64,000 nt of DNA from Lysinibacillus composti. GTDB lineage: Bacteria > Bacillota > Bacilli > Bacillales_A > Planococcaceae. Shown piece after piece: positions 43,222 through 53,247 of the stretch. The notes under the pieces were generated by a model. It was not told where the DNA came from. It did no database searches and saw only the letters and a program-made list of their open reading frames with translations. A program made the translations under genes and the position numbers. The stretch is from contig NZ_JAFBDY010000010.1 in assembly GCF_016908465.1 (NCBI RefSeq), forward strand, positions 1 to 64,000, read 5' to 3'. Positions within the stretch are counted from its first letter, which is position 1, and every line of letters starts with the position of its first letter.

Positions 43222-44601
43222 ATGACTGAAAAAGTAGAAGAATTGTCAACTGATCTTATAGAAGATTCCGAAAAAGTTGTGCAGTTGCCAGCTAGCTATG
43301 TAGGGAATTCAAATAAAACAGTTACCACTTTAAAAATGATTGTATGTAGCCTCATTGGTATCTTTAGTTTCTTCGTGACATTTGAATGGAACGGCAAGTC
43401 CTCGATTCTAATTGACCATGTGGTGAACTTTTTATCTACATCATTTCCAACATTAATTACGGCCTATGTTTTAATTCTGCTCGTGGCTGGAGCAGTAATA
43501 CCATTTGTAAATAAAAGCTGGAAGAAGGATACAGTCAGTCGAATTTTATCTGTCTTTAAATTAGTGGGTTTAGTTGTTGGAGTTATGTTGATCTTCGGAG
43601 TAGGCCCTGCTTGGCTATTTGCTCCAGATGTTGGGCCATTTTTGATGGATAAATTAATTAAACCTGTAGGCGTATTAATTCCGATTGGTTCGATCTTCTT
43701 AGCATTATTAGTTAGCTATGGATTATTAGAGTTTATTGGTGTATTTATGCAGCCGTTTATGAAACCAATCTTCCGTACGCCAGGTCGTTCAGCTATCGAT
43801 GCAGTAGCGTCCTTTGTTGGAAGTTATTCAGTTGGATTGTTATTAACAAATCGCGTATTCAAACAAGGCAAGTATACCATCCGTGAGGCAGCCATCATTG
43901 CCACGGGATTCTCGACAGTATCCGTAACGTTTATGGTCGTCATGGCCAATACCCTCGATATTATGGAATATTGGACTGAATTCTTTTGGGTTTCCCTTGT
44001 TATTACATTTATTGTAACCGCTTTAACAGCACGTATTTATCCGCTTAACCGAATGAAGGATGAATATTTAGATGGAGCAACACCAGATCCAGAAGTTCAT
44101 GTGACGGGCAAACGTTTCCAAACAGCGTATCAGGAAGCTTTACAGGCAGTAGAAAGAAATCCAGCATTCCTAAAAAATTTATATCTCCATTTAAAAGATG
44201 GGATCATCATGGCAATGGGGGTAGTTCCTTCTATCTTATCGATTGGTTTACTTGGAATCGTGCTGGCGTTGTATACACCAATCTTTGATGTGGTGGGCTA
44301 TATCTTTACACCGTTTACTTATTTATTACAGTTGCCAGAGCCAATGTTAACTGCGAAGGCACTTTCATTATCCATTACAGAGATTTTCTTACCATCTTTA
44401 TTAGTAACAGAAGCTTCATTGATTACTAAATTCATTGTAGCGAATGTATCGGTATCGGCGATTTTATTCTGTTCAGCCGTGATTCCGTTAATTTTATCAA
44501 CAGAGATTCCATTATCTATTCGTGACTTAATTATTATTTGGTTTGAGCGAGTTGTCCTATCTTTAATACTCGTAACACCAATTGCATTTTTACTATTTTA
44601 A
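43222..44601 (+). CDS. YjiH family membrane protein, putative transporter
   Basis: 459 residues with about 11 membrane helices and a nucleoside-recognition (Gate) domain. Hallmarks: ESTABLISHED family region PGRSAIDAVASFVGSYSVG near 190 and ATGFSTVSVTFMVVMANTL near 235. YjiH genes often accompany hut genes in Bacillales and stand where hutM would be expected; transport of histidine or an intermediate is an inference. AGGGAAGGGGG precedes the ATG. First gene of a four-gene operon. Confidence 0.87.
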   Translation: MTEKVEELSTDLIEDSEKVVQLPASYVGNSNKTVTTLKMIVCSLIGIFSFFVTFEWNGKSSILIDHVVNFLSTSFPTLITAYVLILLVAGAVIPFVNKSWKKDTVSRILSVFKLVGLVVGVMLIFGVGPAWLFAPDVGPFLMDKLIKPVGVLIPIGSIFLALLVSYGLLEFIGVFMQPFMKPIFRTPGRSAIDAVASFVGSYSVGLLLTNRVFKQGKYTIREAAIIATGFSTVSVTFMVVMANTLDIMEYWTEFFWVSLVITFIVTALTARIYPLNRMKDEYLDGATPDPEVHVTGKRFQTAYQEALQAVERNPAFLKNLYLHLKDGIIMAMGVVPSILSIGLLGIVLALYTPIFDVVGYIFTPFTYLLQLPEPMLTAKALSLSITEIFLPSLLVTEASLITKFIVANVSVSAILFCSAVIPLILSTEIPLSIRDLIIIWFERVVLSLILVTPIAFLLF

Positions 44602-44616
44602 AAGGAGAGATTTATT

Positions 44617-46278
44617 ATGATTACAACTAATAAAATTCAAGCACCAAGAGGGAACGAATTAACATGTAAAGGTTGGGAGCAAGAAGCGGCAATGCGCATG
44701 CTGATGAATAATCTGGATCCAGAAGTGGCAGAAAATCCAGATGAGTTAGTTGTTTACGGTGGGATTGGAAAGGCTGCACGAAACTGGGAAAGCTATAAGC
44801 AAATCATCGCATCTTTAAAGGAATTAGAAAATGATGAAACATTACTTGTACAATCTGGTAAGCCAGTAGCTGTATTCCGTACACATGAAAATGCGCCACG
44901 CGTGTTAATTGCCAATTCAAACTTAGTTCCTGCTTGGGCTAATTGGGATCATTTTTACGAGTTAGAAGAACGTAATCTAATGATGTATGGTCAAATGACA
45001 GCGGGAAGCTGGATCTATATCGGAGCACAAGGAATTTTACAAGGTACGTATTTAAGTTTTGTAGAAGCGGGCAAAAAAGTCTTCGGAACACCTGATTTAA
45101 GAGGGAAGTTCATTTTAACTGGTGGTATGGGAGGAATGAGTGGAGCTCAACCACTAGCTGGAAAAATGGCTGGAGCGGTGATCTTAGTGGTAGAGGTCGA
45201 TCGCAATCGAATTGAACGTAAAATCAAAGAAGGGTACTGTGACTATTTAGTAGAAACAGTGGATGAAGCGCTTAAGTTAGTTAAAGAACTAACGGAGAAA
45301 AAAGAGCCTGCATCAATCGGATTAGTAGGAAACTGCGTAGATGTACACAGAGAATTACTAAATCGCGGAGTAACTCCTGATATTGTAACGGACCAAACGT
45401 CAGCTCATGACCCAATCAATGGCTATGTTCCAAATGGAATGAGCTTAGAGCAAGCATTTGAATTACGTGCAAAAGATCCAAAAGTATATGAGAAAAAAGC
45501 AAAGCAAGCCATGGCAGATCACGTACAGGCAATGCTTGATTTCCAAAAAGCAGGTGCAGAAGTATTTGACTATGGAAACAACATTCGTGCTTATGCAAAG
45601 GAAATGGGTGTTGAAAACGCATTTGATTTCCCTGGATTCGTTCCTGCCTATATTCGACCATTGTTCTGCGAAGGGAAAGGTCCATTCCGTTGGGCAGCTT
45701 TATCAGGTAATCCAGAAGACATTTATAAAACAGATGCCCTTGCAAAAGAAATGTTTGCTGAAGATGAAGGGTTGACAAACTGGATTGATATGGCGCAAAA
45801 AATGGTGAAGTGGCAAGGGCTTCCTGCTCGTATTTGCTGGCTAGGTTATGGCGATCGTCACCGTTTTGCACTAAAAGTAAACGAAATGGTCGCAAGTGGC
45901 GAGTTAAGTGGACCAATCGTATTTGGTCGTGACCATTTAGATTCTGGTTCTGTTGCATCGCCAAACCGTGAGACAGAAGGAATGAAAGACGGTTCAGATG
46001 CAGTATCAGATTGGCCAATTCTAAATGCTCTTATTAATACGGCTGGAGGAGCAAGTTGGGTAAGTGTACACCATGGTGGTGGTGTTGGAATGGGTTATTC
46101 ACAACACGCAGGTCAAGTATTAGTGGCGGATGGCTCAAAATTAGCAGCCGACAAAATTAGCCGTGTACTTGTTTCAGATCCAGGAATGGGCGTTGTTCGC
46201 CATGCGGATGCCGGATATGATATTGCGATCCAAACAGCAAAAGAGAAAAATGTAAAAATGCCAATGCTAGAAAAATAG
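44617..46278 (+). CDS. hutU: urocanate hydratase
   Basis: 553 residues, the usual length. It converts urocanate to imidazolonepropionate with bound NAD+. NAD site [18 protein letters not shown] near 170-187; the conserved Cys of [16 protein letters not shown] near 408; [18 protein letters not shown] near 475. AAAGGAGAG precedes the ATG. The gene is 15 bp after yjiH and 19 bp before hutI. No histidase gene (hutH), which makes its substrate, lies in this window. Confidence 0.98.
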   Translation: MITTNKIQAPRGNELTCKGWEQEAAMRMLMNNLDPEVAENPDELVVYGGIGKAARNWESYKQIIASLKELENDETLLVQSGKPVAVFRTHENAPRVLIANSNLVPAWANWDHFYELEERNLMMYGQMTAGSWIYIGAQGILQGTYLSFVEAGKKVFGTPDLRGKFILTGGMGGMSGAQPLAGKMAGAVILVVEVDRNRIERKIKEGYCDYLVETVDEALKLVKELTEKKEPASIGLVGNCVDVHRELLNRGVTPDIVTDQTSAHDPINGYVPNGMSLEQAFELRAKDPKVYEKKAKQAMADHVQAMLDFQKAGAEVFDYGNNIRAYAKEMGVENAFDFPGFVPAYIRPLFCEGKGPFRWAALSGNPEDIYKTDALAKEMFAEDEGLTNWIDMAQKMVKWQGLPARICWLGYGDRHRFALKVNEMVASGELSGPIVFGRDHLDSGSVASPNRETEGMKDGSDAVSDWPILNALINTAGGASWVSVHHGGGVGMGYSQHAGQVLVADGSKLAADKISRVLVSDPGMGVVRHADAGYDIAIQTAKEKNVKMPMLEK

Positions 46279-46297
46279 AAAAAGAGGTTGATGGAAG

Positions 46298-47566
46298 ATG
46301 CCTACACTTATAAAAAATGCAAATGAAGTCATCACGTTAAAGGGTAACGGACAGGGTCCTCGTACAAAAGAAGCGATGAAGGAAATAGGCATTATCGAAA
46401 ACGGTAGTGTTTTAGTGAACCAAGATCGCATTGTAGCGATTGGTACGTTAGAGGAATTGCAAAAGGAATATCCGGAGCTGATTGCCGATTCAGAAGTGAT
46501 TGATGCGACTGGAAAAGTTGTCATGCCTGGTCTTGTGGACTGCCATACACATTTAGTGCATGGTGGTACACGAGAAAACGAATTCAATATGCGATTAAAC
46601 GGTTCCACTTACATGGAAATTATGAATGCAGGCGGTGGCATTCATTCAACAACAAGAAGCACCCGCCAAGCTAGTTTCGAAGAGTTATATGAGAAAACAT
46701 ATAATCATTTAAATGAATTCTTAAAGTATGGAATTACGACGGTTGAGGCAAAAAGTGGCTATGGCTTAGACTGGGAAAATGAAAAGAAACAACTAGAAGT
46801 CGCAAAAAAGCTTCAAGAAACGCATGCCGTTGATATCGTCAGCACATTCATGGGGGCACACGCCGTTCCCGCTGAATATAAAGGCCGTGAAGACGAATTC
46901 GTTGAGATCGTCATTAACGAAATGCTTCCAAAAGTAGCAGAAGAACAGCTTGCTGAATTTAATGATGTCTTCTGTGAAAAAGGAGTATTCACACCTGAAC
47001 AATCCCGCCGAATTTTAGAGGCTGGAAAACAATACGGGTTAACACCTAAAATTCACGCTGATGAGATTGAACCATATGAAGGTGCGGAAATGGCAGCAGA
47101 GGTAGGAGCAATCTCTGCAGAACATTTACTAGTAGCTTCAGATGAAGGAATCCAAAGAATGGCGGAAGCAGGAACAATTGCGGTTCTACTTCCAGGTACA
47201 GCATTCTTCTTACGTGCTCCATTTGCACGTGGTCGTCTCATGGTGGATGAAGGGGTACCAGTTGCGATTTCAACTGACTTTAATCCTGGTTCTTCGCCTA
47301 CAATAAGCTTACCGTTTATCATGAACTTGGCTTGTATGAATATGGGCTTAACACTCGAAGAAGTATTAACAGCAACAACGATGAATGCAGCTTGTGCCAT
47401 CAATAGAGGAGATCAAATAGGTTCTCTTGAAGAAGGAAAAAAGGCAGATATTTTAGTGTTGAATGTGGCGAATTATAAACAACTACAATATTATTACGGC
47501 ATGAATCATACTCATCTTGTGATGAAAAATGGCCGTGTAGTAGTAAAGGATGGCGTACTTCAATGA
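46298..47566 (+). CDS. hutI: imidazolonepropionase
   Basis: 422 residues, amidohydrolase fold. It hydrolyses imidazolonepropionate to formiminoglutamate. Metal ligands: DCHTHLVHGGTRENEF near 79, HADEIEPYEGAE near 250, and STDFNPGSSPT near 326. Its TGA overlaps the hutG ATG (ATGA), so the two are translationally coupled. Confidence 0.97.
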   Translation: MPTLIKNANEVITLKGNGQGPRTKEAMKEIGIIENGSVLVNQDRIVAIGTLEELQKEYPELIADSEVIDATGKVVMPGLVDCHTHLVHGGTRENEFNMRLNGSTYMEIMNAGGGIHSTTRSTRQASFEELYEKTYNHLNEFLKYGITTVEAKSGYGLDWENEKKQLEVAKKLQETHAVDIVSTFMGAHAVPAEYKGREDEFVEIVINEMLPKVAEEQLAEFNDVFCEKGVFTPEQSRRILEAGKQYGLTPKIHADEIEPYEGAEMAAEVGAISAEHLLVASDEGIQRMAEAGTIAVLLPGTAFFLRAPFARGRLMVDEGVPVAISTDFNPGSSPTISLPFIMNLACMNMGLTLEEVLTATTMNAACAINRGDQIGSLEEGKKADILVLNVANYKQLQYYYGMNHTHLVMKNGRVVVKDGVLQ

Positions 47567-48567
47567 CAGAAGAACTCTATGAATATATTCAAAAAACTTC
47601 AACGGTATGGGTTCGAGAGCAAGGGCAAGATATCAAAGTGAAGGATTGGATTGTTCCTGTTTGGGAAGAGGCAAGAGAAGATTGGGATGCTGTACTTCTA
47701 GGTGTCCCGCTTTCACGCTCATCCATTAGTGCATCGGCTGCTTCAGAGTTTCCAAAGGCGTTCCGAAAGGCTTGGGAGCTTTTCACAACCTATTATTTTG
47801 ACGAGCAGGTTGATTTTAGGGGATACAAAGTGGGGGACCTCGGCGATGTCAAAATGCATACCACTGATATTTTAAAGTGTCATGACAATATAGAACGTGC
47901 CATGAAGAGTGTTCAACAACAATTCCCGGCTTCTTTTGTTGCTTCTATTGGCGGTGACCATTCCATCACAGCACCGTTAGTAAGAGCGATTCAACGTAAA
48001 AATCCAGATAAAACAATAGGAATTGTCCAGCTTGATACACATCTAGACTTAAGAGATTTAAGTCAAGGCCCAACGAACGGTACGCCGATTCGTCAACTAG
48101 TAGAAGGCAATGTAGTAAAAGGTGAAAATGTATACAATATTGGACTTCACGGATTTTATAATGCACCATCCTTAATCGAAGCCGCACACGAACATAAGGT
48201 GAATATGATTTCCTTAAAGCAGCTTCGTTCCAAGGGAATTGCTCAACAAATACAAGAAGTGATGGAGCAATTATCGAAAAAAGTGGACATTGTATACCTA
48301 ACAGTGGATATGGATGTGTTGGATATTGCCTATGCACCGGGTGTACCAGCCTCAACACCTGGAGGCATGCGGACTGATGAACTCTTTGACATCTTATTCG
48401 AGATGGGCAAATACCCAATCGTTCGAGCAATGGACTTTGTATGCATCGACCCAAATCGTGATAACCCAGCACTTTCAACTGTGAAGGCCACAACTTATGC
48501 ATTTTTGACTGCTTTAGCATCTCGTTATATTCATCAAAGAAAAGCGGTGCAACAATTATCGATTTAA
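47563..48567 (+). CDS. hutG: formimidoylglutamase (arginase family)
   Basis: 334 residues of the ureohydrolase family. Two-manganese site: GGDHSIT near 128, QLDTHLDLRD near 152-160, and TVDMDVLD near 244. It hydrolyses N-formimino-glutamate to glutamate and formamide, the last hut step, which matches its place directly after hutI. The sequence alone cannot exclude agmatinase-like activity, but the operon makes HutG by far the best call. A terminator follows. Confidence 0.93.
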   Translation: MTEELYEYIQKTSTVWVREQGQDIKVKDWIVPVWEEAREDWDAVLLGVPLSRSSISASAASEFPKAFRKAWELFTTYYFDEQVDFRGYKVGDLGDVKMHTTDILKCHDNIERAMKSVQQQFPASFVASIGGDHSITAPLVRAIQRKNPDKTIGIVQLDTHLDLRDLSQGPTNGTPIRQLVEGNVVKGENVYNIGLHGFYNAPSLIEAAHEHKVNMISLKQLRSKGIAQQIQEVMEQLSKKVDIVYLTVDMDVLDIAYAPGVPASTPGGMRTDELFDILFEMGKYPIVRAMDFVCIDPNRDNPALSTVKATTYAFLTALASRYIHQRKAVQQLSI

Positions 48568-48585
48568 TACAATCAAACCAAAAAT

Positions 48586-48618
48586 GAACCCTGCACAAAA
48601 GGGGTTCGTTTTTTTTAT
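48586..48618 (+). terminator. intrinsic terminator of the hut operon
   Basis: GAACCC (48586-48591) pairs with GGGTTC (48602-48607), then a long T run. Confidence 0.85.
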
Positions 48619-48776
48619 TTTATAATTTGGGCTTTTCTCTTAAAACCAATCTTTCATTTACTACATAAACCTTTATAGACCCTAAATTCGTAACTTTATT
48701 GCTAAAATAGAGTAGCTATTTAATTTACATAAACGGTTTTGTATTGAATTTATGAATAAGAAAGGTTGGGAAATCA

Positions 48777-51032
48777 ATGGATAGAATTGAAATGGTCATT
48801 CATAAATATAGAGGCATTACATTAGATTACATTATTTCGAACCATAAAGATAATTTCGTTAAGCAATATGAGATTACGGCAAGTTGGCATAAAGCCTATG
48901 AACAACGGGTAGAGGATACGAAATGGGAAGAAGAAAAGAAGGCAATATTTTTAAGAATAATTGAGAAAATCCGAACGAATACGGAAATTTTTACAGAAGA
49001 GGACACTAGTGATTTAGATATTTTTATTGGCTCGATTGACACACTTGTGAAAACCAACAATATGATTAACAATTTTAAATCTCACAGGTTAGATATTGTG
49101 TCTTTATTTAATGAAATGAAGAATCAGTCTGATTATCGAATCATTAGAGACAATTTTAACATGCCAGAAAAGCTTAGAGGGCATTTTGTACATCTTTATT
49201 CGATCGTAAAAAATATCCAATCCCCTAATGAATATGTTGTTGCATACAAATTTGAAAGAAGCGTTAACCAACTCATTTTTGGAGAAAGGTCGGACGATAA
49301 TTACCTAGATTTACTACAAACTTATCAAAGTTTTAGCGGATATGGAGAAAGAAAAGATTTAGCATTTTACGTTTATACAGCCGTCATTTTAACTTTAATT
49401 GTAAATGAATTGAACAAGTTTGAATCTCCTTTAAACAAACAAGAATATAAAGAATTGAATAAACTAATCTTCCAATTTGGTACAAGAAGTTACGCCCTAA
49501 AATTAGATTGTTCTCTTCTTTCATACCAAACGGCGGCTACGATTTCGGAATTAGAAAATAAGCTAAACGATTCACCTTTTGTTTTGGAAGCGATTAAAAC
49601 GGATTCCATCAATTTAAAAACAATTCAATATATACATGAATCTAAACTATATATTTGCAATCAATCTAAAAAGGAAATTGAATGGATAGCAACTGTTGAG
49701 GGTGTTTATTTAACGGAGGATGAAGTTCCTTCAAATGTAGAATTGATCAATCTTGAAACAGCTTCTTCTAAAGGGGATACCGTTTGGATTAAAATCGCAA
49801 GGTTATCGAAATTATCTACAAGACTTATGATTGATCAGTTAACACCTGTACATGGACCAAAAACAGCTGAACTGTCACAAAAGGAATTGCATTTAGTGTT
49901 TTCCAATCGTAAATCCCATTCAAAGGAGACTGTAAGAGTGAGAGAAGTGAATGAAGAAATCCTGCCAGACATCAACAATGAGGAGTTATCCATTTCTCAA
50001 AATACTATATTATTTGGACCACCCGGGACAGGTAAAACATATCAAGTTGCATCCCGTTCGATTGAAACTATTTTAAACAAATCGGCGGATGACTTTGAAG
50101 AAAATGGGATACGTGTAGACGATTTGTATAAAAGATATCAACAAAACGGCCAAATACGGTTTGTAACGTTCCATCAATCCTATTCATATGAAGATTTTAT
50201 CGAAGGTCTACGTTCTGATGGGACAGCTTTTGTTCCGAAAGATGGCGTATTTAAAGAAATCGTAATAGAGGCTCTATATGAAGGACTTCAAAATCGCTCT
50301 GATACACTTGACTACAATGAGAAAAAACAATTGGTAATGGAAGCATTAGCGCAAAATAAGGAATTCAATTTCCGTCAAGCAAAGCGTTTTATCATGATTA
50401 TCGATGAAATCAACCGTGCTAATATTTCAAAAGTATTTGGAGAATTGCTTACTTTGTTAGAAGAGGACAAGCGTGTGAATACGGAAAATGAGACACGTGT
50501 GAAACTACCTTATTCCGGAGATATGTTTGTACTACCTCCAAATCTCTATGTGATTGGAACAATGAATACAGCAGACCGTTCGATTGCTTTACTAGATACA
50601 GCTTTAAGAAGAAGATTTAGTTTTGAGGAAATTTTACCTCAGCCCTCGCTTCTATCACCAATTGAAGATATTGATTTGCCAAGCTTATTACATCGTATGA
50701 ACCAGAGAATTGAAGCTTTATACAGTCGTGACCATATGATTGGGCATGCCTATTTCATGAATGTAGGAACAGAAGCTGAACTAATTTCAACGATGAAAAA
50801 CAAAATTATCCCATTATTAAAAGAGTACTTTTACGATGATTGGGAAAAAATCGGCCTGGTGCTTGGTGGAATAGGGAAGAATGAAAATGACTCGTTCATT
50901 GTTTATCAAGAACAAGTGGATGTACAAGCATTATTCAATCGTGCCGCTAACTATACAGCATTGGATTTTCCACCAAAATATCGAGTGAAAGAAAACATGA
51001 CGGTAGAAGATATTAAAGGGATATATGAATAA
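48777..51032 (+). CDS. mcrB: McrB-like AAA+ GTPase of a modification-dependent restriction system
   Basis: 751 residues. The first about 400 residues are a variable targeting region of unknown fold, without the E. coli DUF3578 look. The AAA+ motor has Walker A GPPGTGKT (414-421), Walker B IIDEINRAN with D543-E544, the family signature GTMNTADRS near 597, and LLDTALRRRFSF with the arginine finger. McrB moves on DNA with GTP and acts with McrC. AAAGGTTGGG precedes the ATG; its TAA overlaps the mcrC ATG by one base. Confidence 0.93.
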   Translation: MDRIEMVIHKYRGITLDYIISNHKDNFVKQYEITASWHKAYEQRVEDTKWEEEKKAIFLRIIEKIRTNTEIFTEEDTSDLDIFIGSIDTLVKTNNMINNFKSHRLDIVSLFNEMKNQSDYRIIRDNFNMPEKLRGHFVHLYSIVKNIQSPNEYVVAYKFERSVNQLIFGERSDDNYLDLLQTYQSFSGYGERKDLAFYVYTAVILTLIVNELNKFESPLNKQEYKELNKLIFQFGTRSYALKLDCSLLSYQTAATISELENKLNDSPFVLEAIKTDSINLKTIQYIHESKLYICNQSKKEIEWIATVEGVYLTEDEVPSNVELINLETASSKGDTVWIKIARLSKLSTRLMIDQLTPVHGPKTAELSQKELHLVFSNRKSHSKETVRVREVNEEILPDINNEELSISQNTILFGPPGTGKTYQVASRSIETILNKSADDFEENGIRVDDLYKRYQQNGQIRFVTFHQSYSYEDFIEGLRSDGTAFVPKDGVFKEIVIEALYEGLQNRSDTLDYNEKKQLVMEALAQNKEFNFRQAKRFIMIIDEINRANISKVFGELLTLLEEDKRVNTENETRVKLPYSGDMFVLPPNLYVIGTMNTADRSIALLDTALRRRFSFEEILPQPSLLSPIEDIDLPSLLHRMNQRIEALYSRDHMIGHAYFMNVGTEAELISTMKNKIIPLLKEYFYDDWEKIGLVLGGIGKNENDSFIVYQEQVDVQALFNRAANYTALDFPPKYRVKENMTVEDIKGIYE

Positions 51033-52318
51033 TGAAAAACATTACGATTCGAGAAGCATATGATTGGCTTTATTTAGAGGAGCATCTGACAAATACCGAA
51101 TATGTTCATCTCGTTCAATTTCTAGAACAGAAGTACAAAGATGAAAATGTAATTGAAATGGGCATTAGAAGATTGCGCTTTATTAATTTGGTAGGGGTCA
51201 TTCAATTAAAAACCGTTCGAATAGAAATCCTACCGAAGCTGGCTTTGGATAATGAAGAAAGGTTAAATAGACGATCATTATTAAATATGTTAAGTCAGAC
51301 GAGACAGTTACCAGTTCAGTTAAATGAACGTACTTTAAGTGAATTTGAAAAGACTGATCTTTCGCACATACTAGGCTATTTATATGTTACGGAATTGTAT
51401 AAAGCTCTAAAACGAGGTTTATATAGAGGGTATGAACAAAAAACAGAGAACTTGAAGCATTTAAAGGGAAGACTATTAGTACCGCAACATATCCGTACGA
51501 ATGGCACCCATTCCGTCAATGCGTTTTGTGAATTTGATGAGCTATCACCTAATATCCCATTAAATCAAGTGTTAAAAGCAGCTTTAAAAATTATTCATCC
51601 CTATTTGAAGAATATGGAGATAAAAACAAAAACACTGTTCATTTTTGAACTTCTTGAAGAAGTAGAGGATGTATATGCTAATCAGCAATTAATCGAAAAA
51701 ATTCAAATGAATAGGCAAAATCAGCACTATGAAGGGGTTTTACAACTTGCCATTGCCATCATCAAATCTACGATGATGAACACTAGTGTAAACCATCAAA
51801 TTGCCTATTCCTTTCTGTTTAAAATGAATGATTTATATGAAGCGTATGTGGGTGAATGTTTAAAAAGAGTTGTGGGTCCAATGCAACTCCAATTAGACTT
51901 GCAGCATAAAGAAAAAAGATTGCTTGTGAATGTACATTCAGGGAGAGAAAACATTTCCTTAAAGCCAGACTTTGTTATATCAAAAATTGAACAAAACCAA
52001 CCGATTCCAACGGTCATCCTAGACACAAAATGGAAGAGCATACTCACAAATTCGCACGTAACCTATAGCCAGGCCGACATTTATCAGATGTATGCCTATA
52101 TTACGGCTTACAAAACAGCAACCCGTTGTATTCTCATCTATCCTAAAATAGAAGAAGACGTGCTATTACCCAAATGGCTTGTACCAGAAATCTCACCTGA
52201 AAAACACATCGAGATAAAAATGGTTCGATTGGATAAAGTGCAGAATACAATTGATGATCTAGGTGGACTGTTATTAAATTCATTTGAAAAAGGCGATAAT
52301 GATACAACGATAACTTAG
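51032..52318 (+). CDS. mcrC: McrC-like nuclease subunit
   Basis: 428 residues: an N-terminal McrB-contact region (VQLKTVRIEILPKLAL is typical) and a C-terminal PD-(D/E)XK nuclease with D313 (LKPDFVIS) and D331-x-K333 (VILDTKWKSI). With McrB it cuts DNA carrying modified bases, so it restricts modified phage or foreign DNA. The last 12 codons (SFEKGDNDTTIT) recur as a relic before YitT copy A at 40.3 kb. Confidence 0.93.
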   Translation: MKNITIREAYDWLYLEEHLTNTEYVHLVQFLEQKYKDENVIEMGIRRLRFINLVGVIQLKTVRIEILPKLALDNEERLNRRSLLNMLSQTRQLPVQLNERTLSEFEKTDLSHILGYLYVTELYKALKRGLYRGYEQKTENLKHLKGRLLVPQHIRTNGTHSVNAFCEFDELSPNIPLNQVLKAALKIIHPYLKNMEIKTKTLFIFELLEEVEDVYANQQLIEKIQMNRQNQHYEGVLQLAIAIIKSTMMNTSVNHQIAYSFLFKMNDLYEAYVGECLKRVVGPMQLQLDLQHKEKRLLVNVHSGRENISLKPDFVISKIEQNQPIPTVILDTKWKSILTNSHVTYSQADIYQMYAYITAYKTATRCILIYPKIEEDVLLPKWLVPEISPEKHIEIKMVRLDKVQNTIDDLGGLLLNSFEKGDNDTTIT

Positions 52319-53217
52319 GATCGAGCATTAGTTTACTGTAAGGGGGTTCAATGTGATGAAATATGTTATTGCCATCGTAGGTTCATTAATTGTTGCATTT
52401 GGTTTTAATTTTTTTCTAGTTCCGTATGAGATTTTAAGTGGTGGAATTAGTGGGGTTGCCATTTTGATCGGGTTAATTACTCCCTTTAATATAGGGTTAA
52501 TGAATTTCTTACTTAATTTACCTTTACTTATTCTTGGATATTACAAGCTTGGAAAAACAATTACGGTGAATACGCTCATTTGTGTTGGATCACTTTCGTT
52601 TTTCTTATTCATACTGCCAGTGGTTCCAGCGACGCATAATATCCTGTTGTCGACCATCTTTGGAGGAATCATTAGCGGCATTGGAGTAGGACTGATTTTA
52701 AAATATTCGGGTACATCTGGTGGATTGGATATCATCGCCATTCTTATTTCTCGAGCAAGTAATTTTAGTGTGGGCCTCCTTCTAACAGGGATGAATGGTA
52801 TCATTGTTCTGATTTCGGGTGCTGCATTTGATTGGGATATCGCGTTATACACACTTCTGTCGATTTATTTGGCTGGGTTAGTGATCGATCAAATTCACAC
52901 AAATGACATAAAAGTAACGATGCAGATTGTCACTTCCAAAGGTGAGCTGATACGAGAGGATTTATTGAAGTCAATCTACCGTGGAATGACGATTACAGAG
53001 GGATACGGTGGATATACAAAAGAGAAAAAGCAAATTTTAATGATGGTCGTGACACGATATGAAACACTTCGAATAAAAGAAATCGTCCGTAAGCATGATG
53101 AACATGCATTTATCAACATATTTAAAACGGTTGAGGTAGTTGGTGTTTTTGTTAAGAATTAGAATGGTTCAAGTAGTAAATGACAGAAAAGAATTTGGTA
53201 AGTGCCAGGCACAAAAA
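52278..53217 (+). repeat. segmental duplication, copy B (mcrC end plus YitT)
   Basis: Matches 40307-41249. Homology starts inside the last codons of mcrC, which here belong to a complete gene. It runs through the yitT-type gene and about 55 bp beyond. Confidence 0.92.
52356..53162 (+). CDS. YitT family membrane protein, copy B
   Basis: 268 residues with the same layout as copy A: five membrane helices, then a DUF2179 domain. Changes from copy A are mostly conservative (such as I/V, S/T, E/D), which suggests both copies have been under selection since the duplication. ATG 52356 is chosen to match copy A; a GTG one codon upstream is in frame. It lies 37 bp after mcrC, inside the defence island. 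Confidence 0.92.
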   Translation: MKYVIAIVGSLIVAFGFNFFLVPYEILSGGISGVAILIGLITPFNIGLMNFLLNLPLLILGYYKLGKTITVNTLICVGSLSFFLFILPVVPATHNILLSTIFGGIISGIGVGLILKYSGTSGGLDIIAILISRASNFSVGLLLTGMNGIIVLISGAAFDWDIALYTLLSIYLAGLVIDQIHTNDIKVTMQIVTSKGELIREDLLKSIYRGMTITEGYGGYTKEKKQILMMVVTRYETLRIKEIVRKHDEHAFINIFKTVEVVGVFVKN

Positions 53218-53247
53218 CAAGTTATGGATTGTTTTGTGCCTGGCACT
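53201..53247. repeat. AGTGCCAGGCAC inverted repeat
   Basis: AGTGCCAGGCACAAAA (53201-53216) and TTTTGTGCCTGGCACT (53232-53247), a perfect 16-bp palindrome with a 15-bp loop. It may also terminate YitT copy B. Confidence 0.85.

Noticed and set aside
45416-46018. 200-residue minus-strand ORF inside hutU
   Set aside because: It is antisense to the strongly conserved hutU frame and shows the His/Leu-rich composition of a shadow frame.
40307-53217. Insertion sequence carrying the YitT gene
   Set aside because: No transposase, terminal inverted repeats or target-site duplication were seen at either copy; homology fades gradually at the ends.
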